From the NCBI GenBank assembly GCA_911728435.2, contig OU452209.1, positions 13,684,869 to 13,748,868 of the forward strand: a DNA stretch of 64,000 bases, read 5' to 3'. The translations under genes and the position numbers were made by a program. Numbering within the stretch: position 1 is the first letter of the stretch; each line of letters starts with the position of its first letter. Shown here piece by piece: positions 1-10,787 of this stretch. This DNA is from Apoderus coryli (taxonomy: Eukaryota; Arthropoda; Insecta; Coleoptera; Attelabidae). Under the pieces are notes generated by a model. It made no database searches. It was not told the origin of the DNA and saw only the letters and a list, made by a program, of their open reading frames with translations.

Positions 1-1859
1 CAATAAAATTATTACAAAAGGCGAAGATGAGGCGTATGCCTCCTAACTTAACCTAATATTCATAATACATAACGCAATACAAATTTACCCCTATGCAAAA
101 AATAAAAATATAAACAAGATACCATTACACAAACAACAAATTATTGGCAGCATAACACAAAACCATTCGACATTGCAGCCATTACCCCACTAGACCAAAT
201 TAGATATAATGTTCCGAATACGCAATTTAATTTTAACCTCGATAATAATTTCACTTCATCTGGGAGCATGTTGTACGACATACGGGCCACATTGTATGAG
301 AAGCTCCTCTCAAACTGAGCCATCTTGTGTTTGGGCGGCGTTATAATAGATTTGTGTCTGAGATCCAAGTTGTGTACGTCAAAACGAAACTTGATCTTCT
401 GGTATAAGTATGTTGGTAGTTTTTGAGTGATTAGTTGATTATAAATACTATACATATGTAGTACCCGCCGCTCTTTCATATTCAACCATCTTACTTCCCG
501 CAACTTTGCTGAGACCCCTCTATCATATTTTCTTATCCCGCCTATGAGACGCACACAACAGTTCTGTATCATTTGTATACGTTTCTCATCAACAAGTAAC
601 AGACACGAACTGTAGACCACATCACAAAAATTAAAATGTGACAGAACCAACGAGTCGCACAGGACCTTCTTTAGTTTCGTATTTAGAAGTTTTCTTTGAG
701 CATATATTAATTTTAGACTTGAAATCGCCTTCCGAACACACTCTGTTATATGCTTTGTAAACCTCAAATCTTTATCCAGTGAGAGTCCTAAATTCCTTGC
801 ATTACTTTCTAGTTTTATTTGTGCATTATCAATTATGATATTTTACTGATTTTCGAGTCGCTCTCTAAGTTGAGGTTTATAAAAGAGAACCGCCTGAGAT
901 TTATCAGGATTTATAGTCAAGCAATGGTCGACTGAAGCCTTTTTTAGATGCTCTATATCCGCATAAATTTTGTTATTAGATTCAGTGATTTTATCCGAAG
1001 CAAATGTGATATACAGCTGTGTATCGTCTGCGTAATAATGAACCTGACTATGTTTTAAATATGTTATAAGCTGTGATGTATATATTGAAAACAAAATTGG
1101 ACCAAGTATTGATCCTTGTGGTACGCCGGCTTTTAATTTGACAGATTTGGAAACCTTTTGATTCAAAACGATACGCTGTGTTCTGTTCGACAAATACGAT
1201 CTAAGTAACCCACACGCCTCATGCCGAAAGTTGAAATACTTAAACATTGCAAGTAACACTTCATGATTTAAACGCTCGAAAGCCTTCGAATAATCGAGAA
1301 GTACTAATATTACATTCTCATCTTTATCTAAAGCCTCGAATATATCATCTGTGATCTTAAGCACCGCAGTTGCACAGCTATGACCCGCCCTAAACCCCGA
1401 CTGGACGGACGGAATTATTTGGCTAGTTTCGACATATGTTTTGATTTGTTTGCATAAGACTTTTTCTAGTACTTTTGATAGCGTAGGTAATATACTAACC
1501 GGTCGTAGATCATTAAATTCGATGGCATTTTTAGACTTAGGTATAGGTTTCAGATTAGAGTGCTTCCAAATATCAGGGAACGTAGAAGTTTCAATAATAC
1601 AATTTACCAAATGAGTGACTATTGAAACTATAGTAGGACAGCAACAATGCAACATATGAACACCCACCTCATAAGGTCCAATCGCCACTGATCTTATTTC
1701 TGCAAGAGCTTTTTCCACTTCTTCGAATGTGGCTAATTGGAAATTAAACTCAAATGCATTATTATACACATTGTTGTTATAGAAATCTAATAAAGCCGAA
1801 TCAGGTGCTAAATGCGACAACTGCGAGAAACAGTCGCTAAACCTATCAACATCGGACAA
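1..1859 (-). mobile_element. CR1/L2-like non-LTR retrotransposon, 5'-truncated, 3' part
   Basis: Minus-strand element that keeps the reverse transcriptase and C-terminal domain but no endonuclease. The RT frame runs from 1859 down to about 141, followed by a 3' UTR that reaches position 1. The 3' end is AT-rich with short A/T runs, as in other trinucleotide-tailed copies in this window. The same C-terminal domain (LSHFNFCDVVYS, then a TxLYQKI-FR stretch) recurs at 40570-41090 and 55225-55655, so this family is present in at least three places here. Clade assignment to CR1/L2 rests on motif style and is tentative. Confidence 0.8.
141..1859 (-). pseudogene. Reverse transcriptase of CR1-like element, one in-frame stop
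   Basis: RNA-dependent DNA polymerase of a non-LTR retrotransposon. Visible motifs are LLDYSKAFERLNH (motif A), AGVPQGSILGP (motif B) and YYADDTQLY (motif C, catalytic YADD intact). A connection domain and a C-terminal helical domain follow. A TAA codon at 843-845 interrupts the frame after residue 338. Reading through, the next codons give NIIIDNAQIK and then GLSLDKDLRFTKH in the same phase, so the element is open except for this one stop. The N-terminal endonuclease is missing above 1859. It is either a recently inactivated copy or, less likely, a readthrough product. Confidence 0.8.
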
Positions 1860-1974
1860 ATGCTCGGGAACATTTTTCCTATGATTAGAAACTACATCGA
1901 AACTCTTAAGTAATTGTCAACTAAATATTAAAATATTTCATCGTTAATATGAAAGTTTATTTGATTATCTTTTT

Positions 1975-2582
1975 AAAAACAAAAAACGTTAAAACTAAAT
2001 TTGTCCTGATTTCTTGTCACGAGTTTACAAAACTCTATTCTATTTTGATAATCTTCTGGTTGCAAGGCTTGCATTTTTGTAAACTTTTATGGATGCATAT
2101 CTGCTTCTGCACTTCTGATGGAAGTTTGAGAAAAAGCATTAAAGTAGCCTAAAACATTCATTATGTTATCGTCATCTAAAGTCACAGGCTTCGGTAAACA
2201 TAGTTTCGCTTTTGACCCATAATTGATGAAATTATTTTGTAACCGTGAAAACTTTCTCTTGTTCATTGGTTTTAAATCAGGGTACAATAAACTTTGTGCA
2301 TGTTCTTATTTAAAATTTTCCCACATTGCCCATGAATAATACACAGGTCCATTAAAACTTCCTTCGAGTAACCATTTTCTTCCATTTTACTTACTTGTTT
2401 TTAGTGTTTGAATGAAAGTCAACTGAACTACTTATTCAAATTACTTGTTTTTATTTGAGAAACCATACAGCTTGGGTATAAGAACATGACACCTCATCAA
2501 ATTTGATTGTATTTCAGAATATTTGATAATATACAACGTGTACCATTATATAACATGATACAGTAATTTGCGACCACCCTGT
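1975..2582 (-). pseudogene. Mariner-like transposase remnant (N-terminal half)
   Basis: On the minus strand from about 2287, the translation includes LPKPVTLDDDNIMNVLGYF and SQTSIRSAEADM, which match the helix-turn-helix linker of mariner-type transposases. A frameshift follows, then MQALQPEDYQNRIEFCKL, the usual segment before the first catalytic Asp. The catalytic domain is lost. A terminal-repeat-like sequence, gcgaccaccctgta, lies at about 2569-2582 on the 5' side and resembles the ends of the intact element at 8691-10787. The remainder of the interval is AT-rich and non-coding. Confidence 0.6.
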
Positions 2583-2879
2583 AACCAAGTGCGTCAATCT
2601 CTCAAGATAGTTGATATTCTTGAGATGCTATTGAACTACATTCCAAAATTCAAGATGCGGTCTATTCAACCGACAAAATGGCGAATATTTTCCTTGAGAC
2701 CTGTTGTAATAATAGACCTTTTTAGAATTAGGCTTTAATTCGCATAACTTGACATAAGTTGCCAGTTTTCACATAAACAAGAATTAACAAATATAACAAC
2801 AATAATTGAAAGTAGACAATATGATTGATATATAACATTCACCCGGAGCTGCTTTCTCAAGAATACGTTAAAGACTCCG
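2583..2879. other. AT-rich non-coding stretch with a 36-bp repeat copy
   Basis: I see no coding potential here. The only structure is the sequence at 2739-2774, which recurs with three mismatches in direct orientation at 4455-4490, on the other side of the gypsy fragment. Confidence 0.5.
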
Positions 2880-2964
2880 GTTTCTTTTTATTTCTCGTGG
2901 ATTTACGCAAAGGCTGGTCTTGATCCAAAAACTCTTGATTGCCGTTCTGACCGTTCGTGGTGGA

Positions 2965-3378
2965 TTATTCTTCTTCAACGTTATACCTGTTTGTTATCGA
3001 AGCTTCTTCTTCCCTTTCTTCATGACTACTAGATTGGCAATCGCGTTGACTATTCGTTGGTTGGTCTTCTTCATCGTTTTCCAATAATAGAGGCGCCAAG
3101 TGTTTCGTGGCAACTGTACCTTCTCTTCCATTGTCGTATCTTATTAAGGCGTAATCAGGATTTGCTTCTAAGAGTTCTACTTCTTCAACAAGTGGATCAA
3201 ATTTACTTCTACGTACAAACTTTTTAAGTAAAACTTTGTCAGAATTTTTCATCCAGGAAGGAATAGTAGTTCCACTAGTAGATCGACGTTGGTAAGTAAA
3301 TAAACGTTCATGAGGAGTATAATTTGTTGATGTACCTAACAGACTTCGAATGGAGTGTAGAGAATCGTGTAGAACCAA
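2965..3378 (-). pseudogene. Gypsy integrase C-terminal/post-core region
   Basis: This continues the integrase after a frameshift. It has a stretch with LHSIRSLLGTSTNYTPHERL, then a run with VLLKKFVRRSKFDPLVEEV and ALIRYDNGREGTV, typical of gypsy integrase tails that bind DNA. An acidic, Ser/Glu-rich C-terminus follows. It belongs with 3336-3596. Confidence 0.75.
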
Positions 3379-3596
3379 TTGACTTGCTCGAGTTTACGCG
3401 ATTTTAATGCAAGGTTTATAGCTTTCCAAATAACACCATTGTACTTTTCTACTTGACCATTTCTTTGTAGATTATATGGTGTTGTTCGACTTGAGGCTAT
3501 ACCCTTGGAATGTAGGTAGGATACGAATTCTTGAGATATAAAACTGGTTCCAGGATCAGAATGTATGTAATTAGGCATTCCAAATAAACAAAACAA
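3336..3596 (-). pseudogene. Gypsy integrase core fragment
   Basis: The minus-strand frame contains FGMPNYIHSDPGTSF, which carries the second catalytic Asp, and RNGQVEKYNGVIWKA, which carries the catalytic Glu of the DDE integrase fold. The first Asp would lie upstream in the broken region 3600-3760. The frame shifts near 3340-3378 into the next piece. Without the rest of the domain it cannot be functional. Confidence 0.8.
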
Positions 3597-4213
3597 ATGG
3601 TTAAGGCATTCTATAACAGTTTGGCTAGAAGTATATGCACAAAGAAATGCCCAAGGAAACCGCGAATATTCATCAACAACTGTGAAGAGGAAGGAATTTT
3701 TAGAAGAACTCGGTATCGGCCCCTTAAAATCAATATTTAATCTTTCAAACCGGGGCTGTTGCTTTGATTAAATGACTGTTTTCGTCTTTTTTGTAGAATC
3801 TAGGTTTAATTTCTGCACACATCGGGCATGTGGCAATCATTCGTTTAATTTCTTCTAAATTTTGAATTTTAATAAAATGATGCATTCGGGTGACCCCAGG
3901 ATGGCACAAGGACGAGTGTAACTCAAATAGTTTGTTTGTAATATTATTGCATATTCTTTAAAAAGCATCAGCTGCACTATTTGACTTTCCAGGACGATAA
4001 ACTATTTCAAATTTGAAACACGAAAGTTCTATGCGCCAACGCATGATTTTGTCCATTTTTGATTTTATTTCTGTGGTTTGTATTGAACATAAAAGATACT
4101 GATTTCTGGTCTGTCACTAATTTAAAATGTCTTCCAATTAAAAAATGTCTCCACTTCTTTAATGCTTCAACACAAGCATATGCTTCTTTTTCTATAGCAG
4201 GGTGTCGTCTCTC

Positions 4214-4471
4214 TTATTCGGATAGTGTCCGTGAAAAGAATGCCACAGGCCTTCCAGCTTGACTCAACGTAGCTGATATAGCAAAATCAGATGCATCTGT
4301 CTCTACAATTAAAATTTCTTTATCGTCGATGCTCCACAGAAGCGAGTTAGCTATGTCAGTCCTTATTTCTTCGAAAGCAGAAACTAATTGTATACTGAGT
4401 GGAAATGTCTTGCAGTCTATTAAACATCTTATCTTTTCAGAAAATTTGTTAAATTTCGCATATCTTGACAT
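4214..4471 (-). pseudogene. Gypsy RT thumb/RNase H start
   Basis: The translation has FSEKIRCLIDCKTFPLS, then a stretch ending WSIDDKEILIVETDASDFAI and SQAGRPVAFFSRTLSE. The ETDAS motif carries the first catalytic Asp of RNase H. The start codon is fortuitous. Upstream polymerase motifs are absent because the homology stops at the 36-bp repeat near 4455-4490. Confidence 0.75.
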
Positions 4472-4842
4472 AAGTTGACAGTTTTAACATGGATGGATAT
4501 ACATTATTTTGTTTTACATATAAGAATATTAAAAAACGTTTTTGAACCTTTTCTATCAAATCAATATTCACGAAAGCTGTAGGCGACCATACATTAGATG
4601 CATATTCCAAATGAGGATGCACAAGAGTATTATATAGTGTAATTATTGTACTGATCTTAAACTGTTTACTGTTACATATGACAAAGCTTAATGATTTAAA
4701 AGCCTTATTTACAGAATTTTAAGTTACTTTGATAACATACCCCTAAATCTGTATCCTCCGATCTTCTATCTAATAGCACTCCACCGATACGATAATCTGC
4801 CTCTATAGGAGCTGCCCTTCGAGGATAAGACATGACAAAACA

Positions 4843-5547
4843 TTACCCAGTATTCAAAGTCATTTTATTTTCAAGGCACCAGCAGGACACAGCTTCAAGA
4901 TCAGAACGCAGCAAATTCACCTCATTCCAGGCATTTATCACTTTAAATATTTTGAAGCCGTCAGCATAAAACAAAGCTGAGGAGTGTCGAATGACTTCAG
5001 TCACTGAGTTGATAAAGACATTAAAGAAAAGAGGACCCAAATTACTACCTTGGCGCATACCTGATGTACTGACAAATTGATCCGAATAACGCCCGCCAAT
5101 CCTGACACACTGCAGTCTTTCCAGCAGATACGATTTCAAAAATGTATAGACCTCCTCCGAGATTCCAAACTGAACCAACCTGTCCAACAGTATACCGTGA
5201 TCCACTTTATCAAAAGCTTTTGACATGTCCGTATAAATTGTATCAAGCTGCCTACCCTGCTCTACAGCCTCAGCCGCACATTCCGTAAATGCACATAGAT
5301 TGCTAACGGTTGATCTGTCATTCATAAAGCCATGCTGCACTAATGATATCCTCGGTCGAACAAAGCCAAGCAAATCAATATACAGCAAATTTTCATAAAT
5401 TTTGGCAATGATATTTATTAAACTGATTGGTCTGTCGTTTGTCACATCGTTCAATTTTCCTTTTTTATGAATAGGAGTTATAGTGGCTATCTTTAGATTA
5501 TCTGGAAATTTACTATTTTTTATGCTTAAATTGAAAATATGCATCAA
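4843..5547 (-). pseudogene. Reverse transcriptase with YADG in place of YADD
   Basis: A 234-codon open stretch with TDMSKAFDKVDHGILLDRL (motif A), SGMRQGSNLGPLFFNVF (motif B) and FYADGFKIFK at the position of motif C. The second catalytic Asp of the YADD box is Gly, which should abolish polymerase activity. The frame stops after LNTG, and homologous codons continue in broken form to about 4560. The open length suggests a fairly young but dead copy. Confidence 0.8.
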
Positions 5548-5575
5548 AGGATGTGCCAGAAAATCAGCGCACCCC

Positions 5576-5800
5576 TTAAATATATAATGAGGTAGGTAGG
5601 TTATCTATTCCTGTTGATTGTTTCGGTTTTAACTTTTTGATACTAGCAAGAACGTCTGCCTCCGTAACAGATGAGAACTTAAAGCTTCCCCAGTTTCGAC
5701 CTACATCGTCGTAGTGACATGCTAACCTGATATGTTGATGCAAAATGTTCCGCAAATGCCTGTGCGATATCATACTGGTCAGAATAGGAAGCTCCCCCAT
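5576..5800 (-). pseudogene. Pre-RT segment of the same non-LTR element
   Basis: This contains FSSVTEADVLASIKKLKPKQ and STGIDNLPT, the conserved region just before RT motif 1 in non-LTR elements. It lies one frame off from 4843-5547. The stop at 5576 is a frameshift artefact, since the homologous reading goes on as KGCADFLAHPLMHIFNLSI. Confidence 0.7.
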
Positions 5801-6170
5801 AGTACATTTCTGTTGGTATGCCAGCTTGCTTTGCTCTCTTTTTAATCACGAAATCCCAAAATTTACGCGGATCTAGATTTATGTTAGCTTATGCACAACT
5901 TTGATAGACCTGCAATTCATTTTTCATTTGTCGTTTCACAACTTTACGCAGATTTGTAAACTGAACATGAAGCTCGACACTTTCAGGGTACTTATTTAAT
6001 TTATGATGTAATTTATTCTTTAATTTTAACTTGGTTTTTAAGTCTGGCGAATACCACGGTTTTCACTTTTTTAGATCGAAACTGGAATTTGCCTTAAATA
6101 TATGGAATCTGCTTTGGTATATAAGAGTTCAGTTCATAATCATACAAGATCGGAAGGTTTTCAAAAGCCC

Positions 6171-6793
6171 TTGAAAAATCTGAACAAACAACATCAACCT
6201 AGCTGCCTCTACTGCGTATTCTGAACGAGATTGGTTCTGGTTGATCAAGCAGGAAGAAAGCTGTGCTGTTTATCAGTGAATGAAAAATCAGTGTTGCCGC
6301 AAGGCTCAAAATCGAAACAGTAACCCTAATTATAACAAATTTTCCAATAGTGGACAATGCATTTGAATACCCCTGTATAATGCAAAAGCAAATTTTATTC
6401 CAATAATAAATTTCCAATAAAACAATTTCAGCAGCTAAGCGGGTTTCTATTAACAATACCAAATTTTTGGAGTTGCGCCCAATAATACCGCAAAGCCTCA
6501 TTACCACTGACTATCATGTAACATCCACATATATTTAAGCCTATTATATAACCCAAAAACTTTCTATCAGCCAATCCCAATTTTCCACTACTATTGACTT
6601 TAGCAATAAATTTATAAAACTTTAGTTGGCCGTTGTGGGTAGTTCCGATGCACAATAGCGTTTTTGGTGGCGAGGTATCGATAAAACGTGACGTCTGATT
6701 TTGTCAGTATACACGTTTCGGGCTGGTGCAGATAGTATTATTATTATTACATGGACAACTTCGTGGAGTTTCCGAAAGTTTATATATTATATA
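6171..6793. other. Unassigned AT-rich interval
   Basis: Two short overlapping minus-strand frames (6199-6507 and 6428-6655) show no motif I recognise and no codon pattern that convinces me. A short GC-richer patch lies at 6660-6760. I see no host exon. Confidence 0.4.
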
Positions 6794-6982
6794 TACAGGG
6801 AACGCCAATCTCGATGGCCTATTAGAAGTTTCAGGAGAACAGAAAAAGGTATCGATCTGAAATTTTGTTTGCGATAACACAACAGTGTGAACTCTCTTTC
6901 AGTGATAAATTGACAGATGCGGTGTTGCCACTTCTATACGTAGCTGATATCAACTTTGGAATTCCAAATGGAACACCCTGTA
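6794..6982. mobile_element. Small MITE-like element with TACAGGG ends
   Basis: About 189 bp bounded by tacagggaacgcc on the left and ggaacaccctgta on the right, imperfect inverted repeats with the TACAGGG end common to mariner-type elements in this window. There is no coding capacity. The flanks are TA-rich, so a TA target duplication cannot be distinguished from background. Confidence 0.45.
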
Positions 6983-8690
6983 CCTATTTTATAATATTTT
7001 TGGATTCCCCTCTAATTTTGAAATATTTTAGTTTTACATTTCCCTATACCTATTGTTATATATCAATCATATTGTATATTTTCAATTATTGTTGTTATAT
7101 TTCATGGTAATGGTATCATACAAATCAATGCTTAAAACTTATAAATTGGAGACATTAGAAAGCAGACGAAAAACGCAGTCTGTATTGTTTATTTATTTTA
7201 TTGTAATTTACTTAAAATACAAACACTGCAATTTTATAAACAATACTACAATTAAAGTACCGAAAGTAAATCTGAGAATCTTGAATAAAGATCCTTTTTT
7301 TACAGCATCAGGGAGTTTATCTCCAATAAATAATATGATGCAAGTTTGCAATACTTTCATTGCAAAAACTGATGTAGATTTAAATAACATAGCATTAAAA
7401 GATGTTACGGGTTGAAAATGCCTCATAAACTGTTTCGGACCCTATCGAATAAATTTGCAACTCGCCGGTAATAGTGAAGCACTTAAACTTAACTTACCTG
7501 TAGATCAAAAGCAAAACACTCGCGGTAGCTGACCTTATTGTGTTGGTTTACTTGCGAGATAGACACCCCACTGTTTCTCATAATACTTATTTTCGATATA
7601 CTTCTTATTTCATGCTTGTTAACGCTGGAAGCTTGAGTTTAGTACTAAGCCCTTTGTGGGTATTGGCTTTGTTTACCTAAAAATTATAGGGAGTCAGGGT
7701 TATGTTTTGAATATCAGTAACTTCATTTTTAAACGCAAAATACCGGCAATATAAAATTAATGAAACGATTTTCCATCGGAATCTTACCCTTAACACATTT
7801 ATCTGGTGAGGATTTGGCCAATTTCATCATTTAAACCTCGCTTCATTGTTTACGTTTGTGTTATTATGAGGCCTATCAGTTTGAGTAGGTACCTTCTGTC
7901 GGTCTGTCATAACAAACGTCTTCCAAAATCAATTGTACCAACTTCTATTAGTTTTCCAAATATACCGGACTGTACTGTAAAATGCATGTTTTCCATAAGG
8001 ATGGTAACACTTCATGCCCGGCCTGTCGTAGGTTTTCAAGAGCCATTTTGTTGCGGGATTTGGACAGGTAAAGAGCGATATTTGTGAAGTGCTGCAAATA
8101 TATAGTGGAGGCACTCTTATAGTAGTCTTGTGGGTGCTCCACTCAATTTTTGGATTTAATTTGTAGACAATAACGCCTCTTTACAACAAAAACAGTACCC
8201 GGTACTTCTCTGAAAGGCCACCCAACATCCAAGGTAGGTCATACTATAGTTTCGTTTTGTATTTGTCGTGCTTGGTAATATTTGTAGCTTGCTTTTGCTT
8301 ACGCCTTGAATTCCGCTTTTTAGGCCTGTTTGTTTATGCTTTATTGCATGTTTAACTGCGGATTACACTAAACTATCAGTGGTGTAACGTCCCTTGGCGG
8401 AGGGCTTCTTAAGCCAACGTAGTTCTACGTGTGGTTGGTGCTGGCCATGTGGTATGGTGTATGGCAATTCCAATAACGACATAGAATTGCAGATTTAGGG
8501 AATACCAACAGGACCCTGGCGATAGGATTTGGATTGAGCCCACGACTATCCGGGCTCCCAGGTCAATTTTAATAGTTACATTTTAATTCTAAATATATAC
8601 TATCCCGTATAATTGAACAGTATTTATAGTGTGGTGTGAACTGTGTATTGTGTCAAGGTGTTTCTGTAATAGGTGTATTCTTTATTTTTC
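6983..8690. other. Non-coding interval with no recognised gene
   Basis: Short frames at 7053-7426 and 7806-8142 occur on both strands but carry no recognisable motif. A GC-richer block at 8385-8570 looks like part of another repeat, but I could not classify it. Confidence 0.4.
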
Positions 8691-9035
8691 TTATACAGGG
8701 TGGTCCAACGAAAAGTTTGCACCTAGCTTTTCTCTTTTTTTTGTAGTCGAATGCGAAAATGCTCGGACACGTCGATTTTGCTTTTGAGGGGGACACATTT
8801 TAAACATATTTTTCGATCTGCGCCTTTAACCCCCTAGCGGGGGTGAGTAACAACCCTAAAATTTTAAATGGAAAGAGGGGTCTAATGACATATCATTTGA
8901 AAGGACACAAAATTGTCTTTCTAATGATACCCTATTTGTCGAATTTTACTAAAACAGTTAATACGAAAACGACTTTAAAGACATTAAGCCGATAATTTTG
9001 GTATTAATGAGAAATACAAATAAGTTTTAATTATT
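8691..9035 (+). repeat. Left terminal inverted repeat (345 bp)
   Basis: It begins at the TACAGGGTGG end and runs to ...taattatt at 9035. I compared it line by line with the reverse complement of 10443-10787 and found no mismatch. It includes a short internal palindrome, ccccctagcggggg, at about 8830-8843. Confidence 0.93.
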
Positions 9036-9139
9036 GCGAGTGAAAACACCTGCAATCGTTAGTACATTCCAATGTTTGTTAGTTTTAACATTGCTTTGTA
9101 AAAAAAGTAAACAAGCTGTTAAATTGATTTATTAAAACG

Positions 9140-10252
9140 TTACATTAACAAATGTTGAAAATGTGACCCATTTGATTCCATACAATAATACAGATTTTGT
9201 TCAAATCTATTTCTAACATTTTGTAGCATATCAGGTGTTATGTTTCTGCACTCTTCTGTAATGCGTTGGCGAAGATCTTCTATGGACTCGGGCTTCGTGG
9301 CAAAACATTTATTTTTTAAGTGCCCCCAAAGAAAAAAGTCTAAAGGCGATAAATCCGGTGACCTGGCAGGCCATTCAATTGGGCCCCTCCTTCCAATCCA
9401 CCGTCCAGGGAACCGGTCATCTAAGAACTGTCTTACAGGAGCCACATAGTGCGGAGGTGCTCCATCTTGCTGGAAATAAAGCCGATCAGCAGTATGATTT
9501 TGGTCATCTTCTATTATTTGTGTTATTAAAGGATCAATTGTGTCTTCAAGCATGTTTAGGTACACTTCACCAGTTAAATTTCCAGGAATAAAAAGTGGTC
9601 CTATAATATGATTTCCTAATATGCCACACCAGACGTTTATTTTTTGAGGATACTGGGTATGAACCTCACGGAATAAATGTGGGTTACTGTCATCCCAGTA
9701 ACGGCAATTGTGCCTATTTACAGCTCCATTCAAATAAAATGTGCATTCGTCGGAAAAACAAATGTTAAATAATAATTGCGGATCTTCAATTAAACGCTGG
9801 CTCATTGCTTCACAAAATTGCAGCCTTCTATCAGGATCATCCTCATTTAGTTCCTGTACTAATTTGATTTTGTACGGATGAAATTTGTACGCTTTTAAAA
9901 TTCGTATTATGGACGAACGGGAGACACCTGAGGCTTCAGCTAGTTGACGGGTACTTTGACTATGATCCATTTCAACATGCCCTAAAACAGCGACTTCCAC
10001 AGCTTCATTTCTGATCGGTTTCTGCGGCTGGTGTTTTACATTACAGACAGATCCGGTATCTACAAACTTTTTAACTAACTTGCCAACGTACACATCATTC
10101 ACATTTTTATCGGGATGTCTCTCATTAAATAAGCGAGCCGTAAGTCTAGCACTACTATTATTTTGAAAATAAAGTTTAACAATTTCAACTCGTTCTAGAA
10201 TGGAATAAATCATTTTGTACGGTAAAAGTAAAATAACTTGAGAAGCAACCAA
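9140..10252 (-). CDS. Mariner-like transposase, intact, 370 aa
   Basis: Cut-and-paste transposase of the Tc1/mariner superfamily. The N-terminal part (residues about 14-120) has two helix-turn-helix-like segments, ILERVEIVKLYFQNNSSARL and SQSTRQLAEASGVSRSSI, expected to bind the TIRs. The catalytic triad is visible: Asp in FSDECTF, Asp in YFQQDGAPPHY and Asp in WPARSPDLSPLDFFLWG, with 36 residues between the second and third by my count. It ends with SNGSHFQHLLM. The start may be Met1 (MVASQ) or Met14 (MIYSI), and the family-like sequence begins near Met14. There are no stops or frameshifts. It is the only complete DNA-transposon transposase in the window. Confidence 0.93.
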   Translation of the reverse strand: MVASQVILLLPYKMIYSILERVEIVKLYFQNNSSARLTARLFNERHPDKNVNDVYVGKLVKKFVDTGSVCNVKHQPQKPIRNEAVEVAVLGHVEMDHSQSTRQLAEASGVSRSSIIRILKAYKFHPYKIKLVQELNEDDPDRRLQFCEAMSQRLIEDPQLLFNICFSDECTFYLNGAVNRHNCRYWDDSNPHLFREVHTQYPQKINVWCGILGNHIIGPLFIPGNLTGEVYLNMLEDTIDPLITQIIEDDQNHTADRLYFQQDGAPPHYVAPVRQFLDDRFPGRWIGRRGPIEWPARSPDLSPLDFFLWGHLKNKCFATKPESIEDLRQRITEECRNITPDMLQNVRNRFEQNLYYCMESNGSHFQHLLM

Positions 10253-10442
10253 ACTGAATCAATGAAAAGACTAAAATAAACGGTGTAAATTCTTTTCCTA
10301 CACGTATCTGCAGTTTTTATTTCAACAAAAAACGCAAACGATTAGTGAGGAATTTAGTTCTGATAAATAAGATAGTGTTTTTGAAATCCCGTTTTTCTTC
10401 AAAGTAAATAATTTAGAAATGATTGTAGTTGTTTTCAGTCGT

Positions 10443-10787
10443 AATAATTAAAACTTATTTGTATTTCTCATTAATACCAAAATTATCGGCTTAATGTCTT
10501 TAAAGTCGTTTTCGTATTAACTGTTTTAGTAAAATTCGACAAATAGGGTATCATTAGAAAGACAATTTTGTGTCCTTTCAAATGATATGTCATTAGACCC
10601 CTCTTTCCATTTAAAATTTTAGGGTTGTTACTCACCCCCGCTAGGGGGTTAAAGGCGCAGATCGAAAAATATGTTTAAAATGTGTCCCCCTCAAAAGCAA
10701 AATCGACGTGTCCGAGCATTTTCGCATTCGACTACAAAAAAAAGAGAAAAGCTAGGTGCAAACTTTTCGTTGGACCACCCTGTATAA
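10443..10787 (-). repeat. Right terminal inverted repeat (345 bp)
   Basis: Reverse-complement partner of 8691-9035. The transposase start codon lies about 190 bp inside it, at 10252, so this repeat must contain or adjoin the promoter. Confidence 0.93.

Larger units (their letters stand above)
2880..4471 (-). mobile_element. Ty3/gypsy pol fragment (RNase H to integrase C-terminus)
   Basis: Minus-strand pol remnant read from 4471 downward. It shows, in order: the RT/RNase H junction with VETDASDFAISATLSQ; the RNase H end with KMDKIMRWRIELSCFKFEIVYRPGKSNSAADAF (split over about 4060-3965); a degraded integrase zinc region around 3750-3930; the integrase core; and a C-terminal domain. At least three frame breaks separate the pieces. 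No LTRs, gag, protease or polymerase domain are found, so it is a dead internal fragment. Confidence 0.8.
4480..6170 (-). mobile_element. Non-LTR retrotransposon fragment (jockey/CR1-like), degraded
   Basis: Minus-strand element. From high to low coordinate it has a linker resembling KNWKPWYSPDLKTKLKLK (about 6060-5990), a pre-RT segment (5576-5800), RT (4843-5547), then HLEYASNVWSPTAF, a post-RT motif, at about 4600-4560. A frameshift near 5575 and several stops break it. It abuts the gypsy fragment at 4471-4490. This family differs from the CR1-like element at 1-1859. Confidence 0.8.
8691..10787 (-). mobile_element. Intact mariner-like DNA transposon with about 345-bp TIRs
   Basis: Complete element of about 2.09 kb. 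The ends read ttatacagggtggtccaacg on the left and its reverse complement on the right. Taking CAGGGTGG as the true end gives 8696-10782, with a TA duplication at 8694-8695 and 10783-10784. The inverted repeats are identical by eye over 8691-9035 and 10443-10787, and similarity fades out over another 25 bp or so. The transposase frame between them is uninterrupted. Very long, identical TIRs with an open transposase point to a young and possibly active element. Relatives are broken copies at 38480-41870 and 50896-51430. Confidence 0.93.

Noticed and set aside
6199..6655. Two overlapping minus-strand frames as a small gene
   Set aside because: No motif, overlapping frames and AT-rich composition; cannot be supported.
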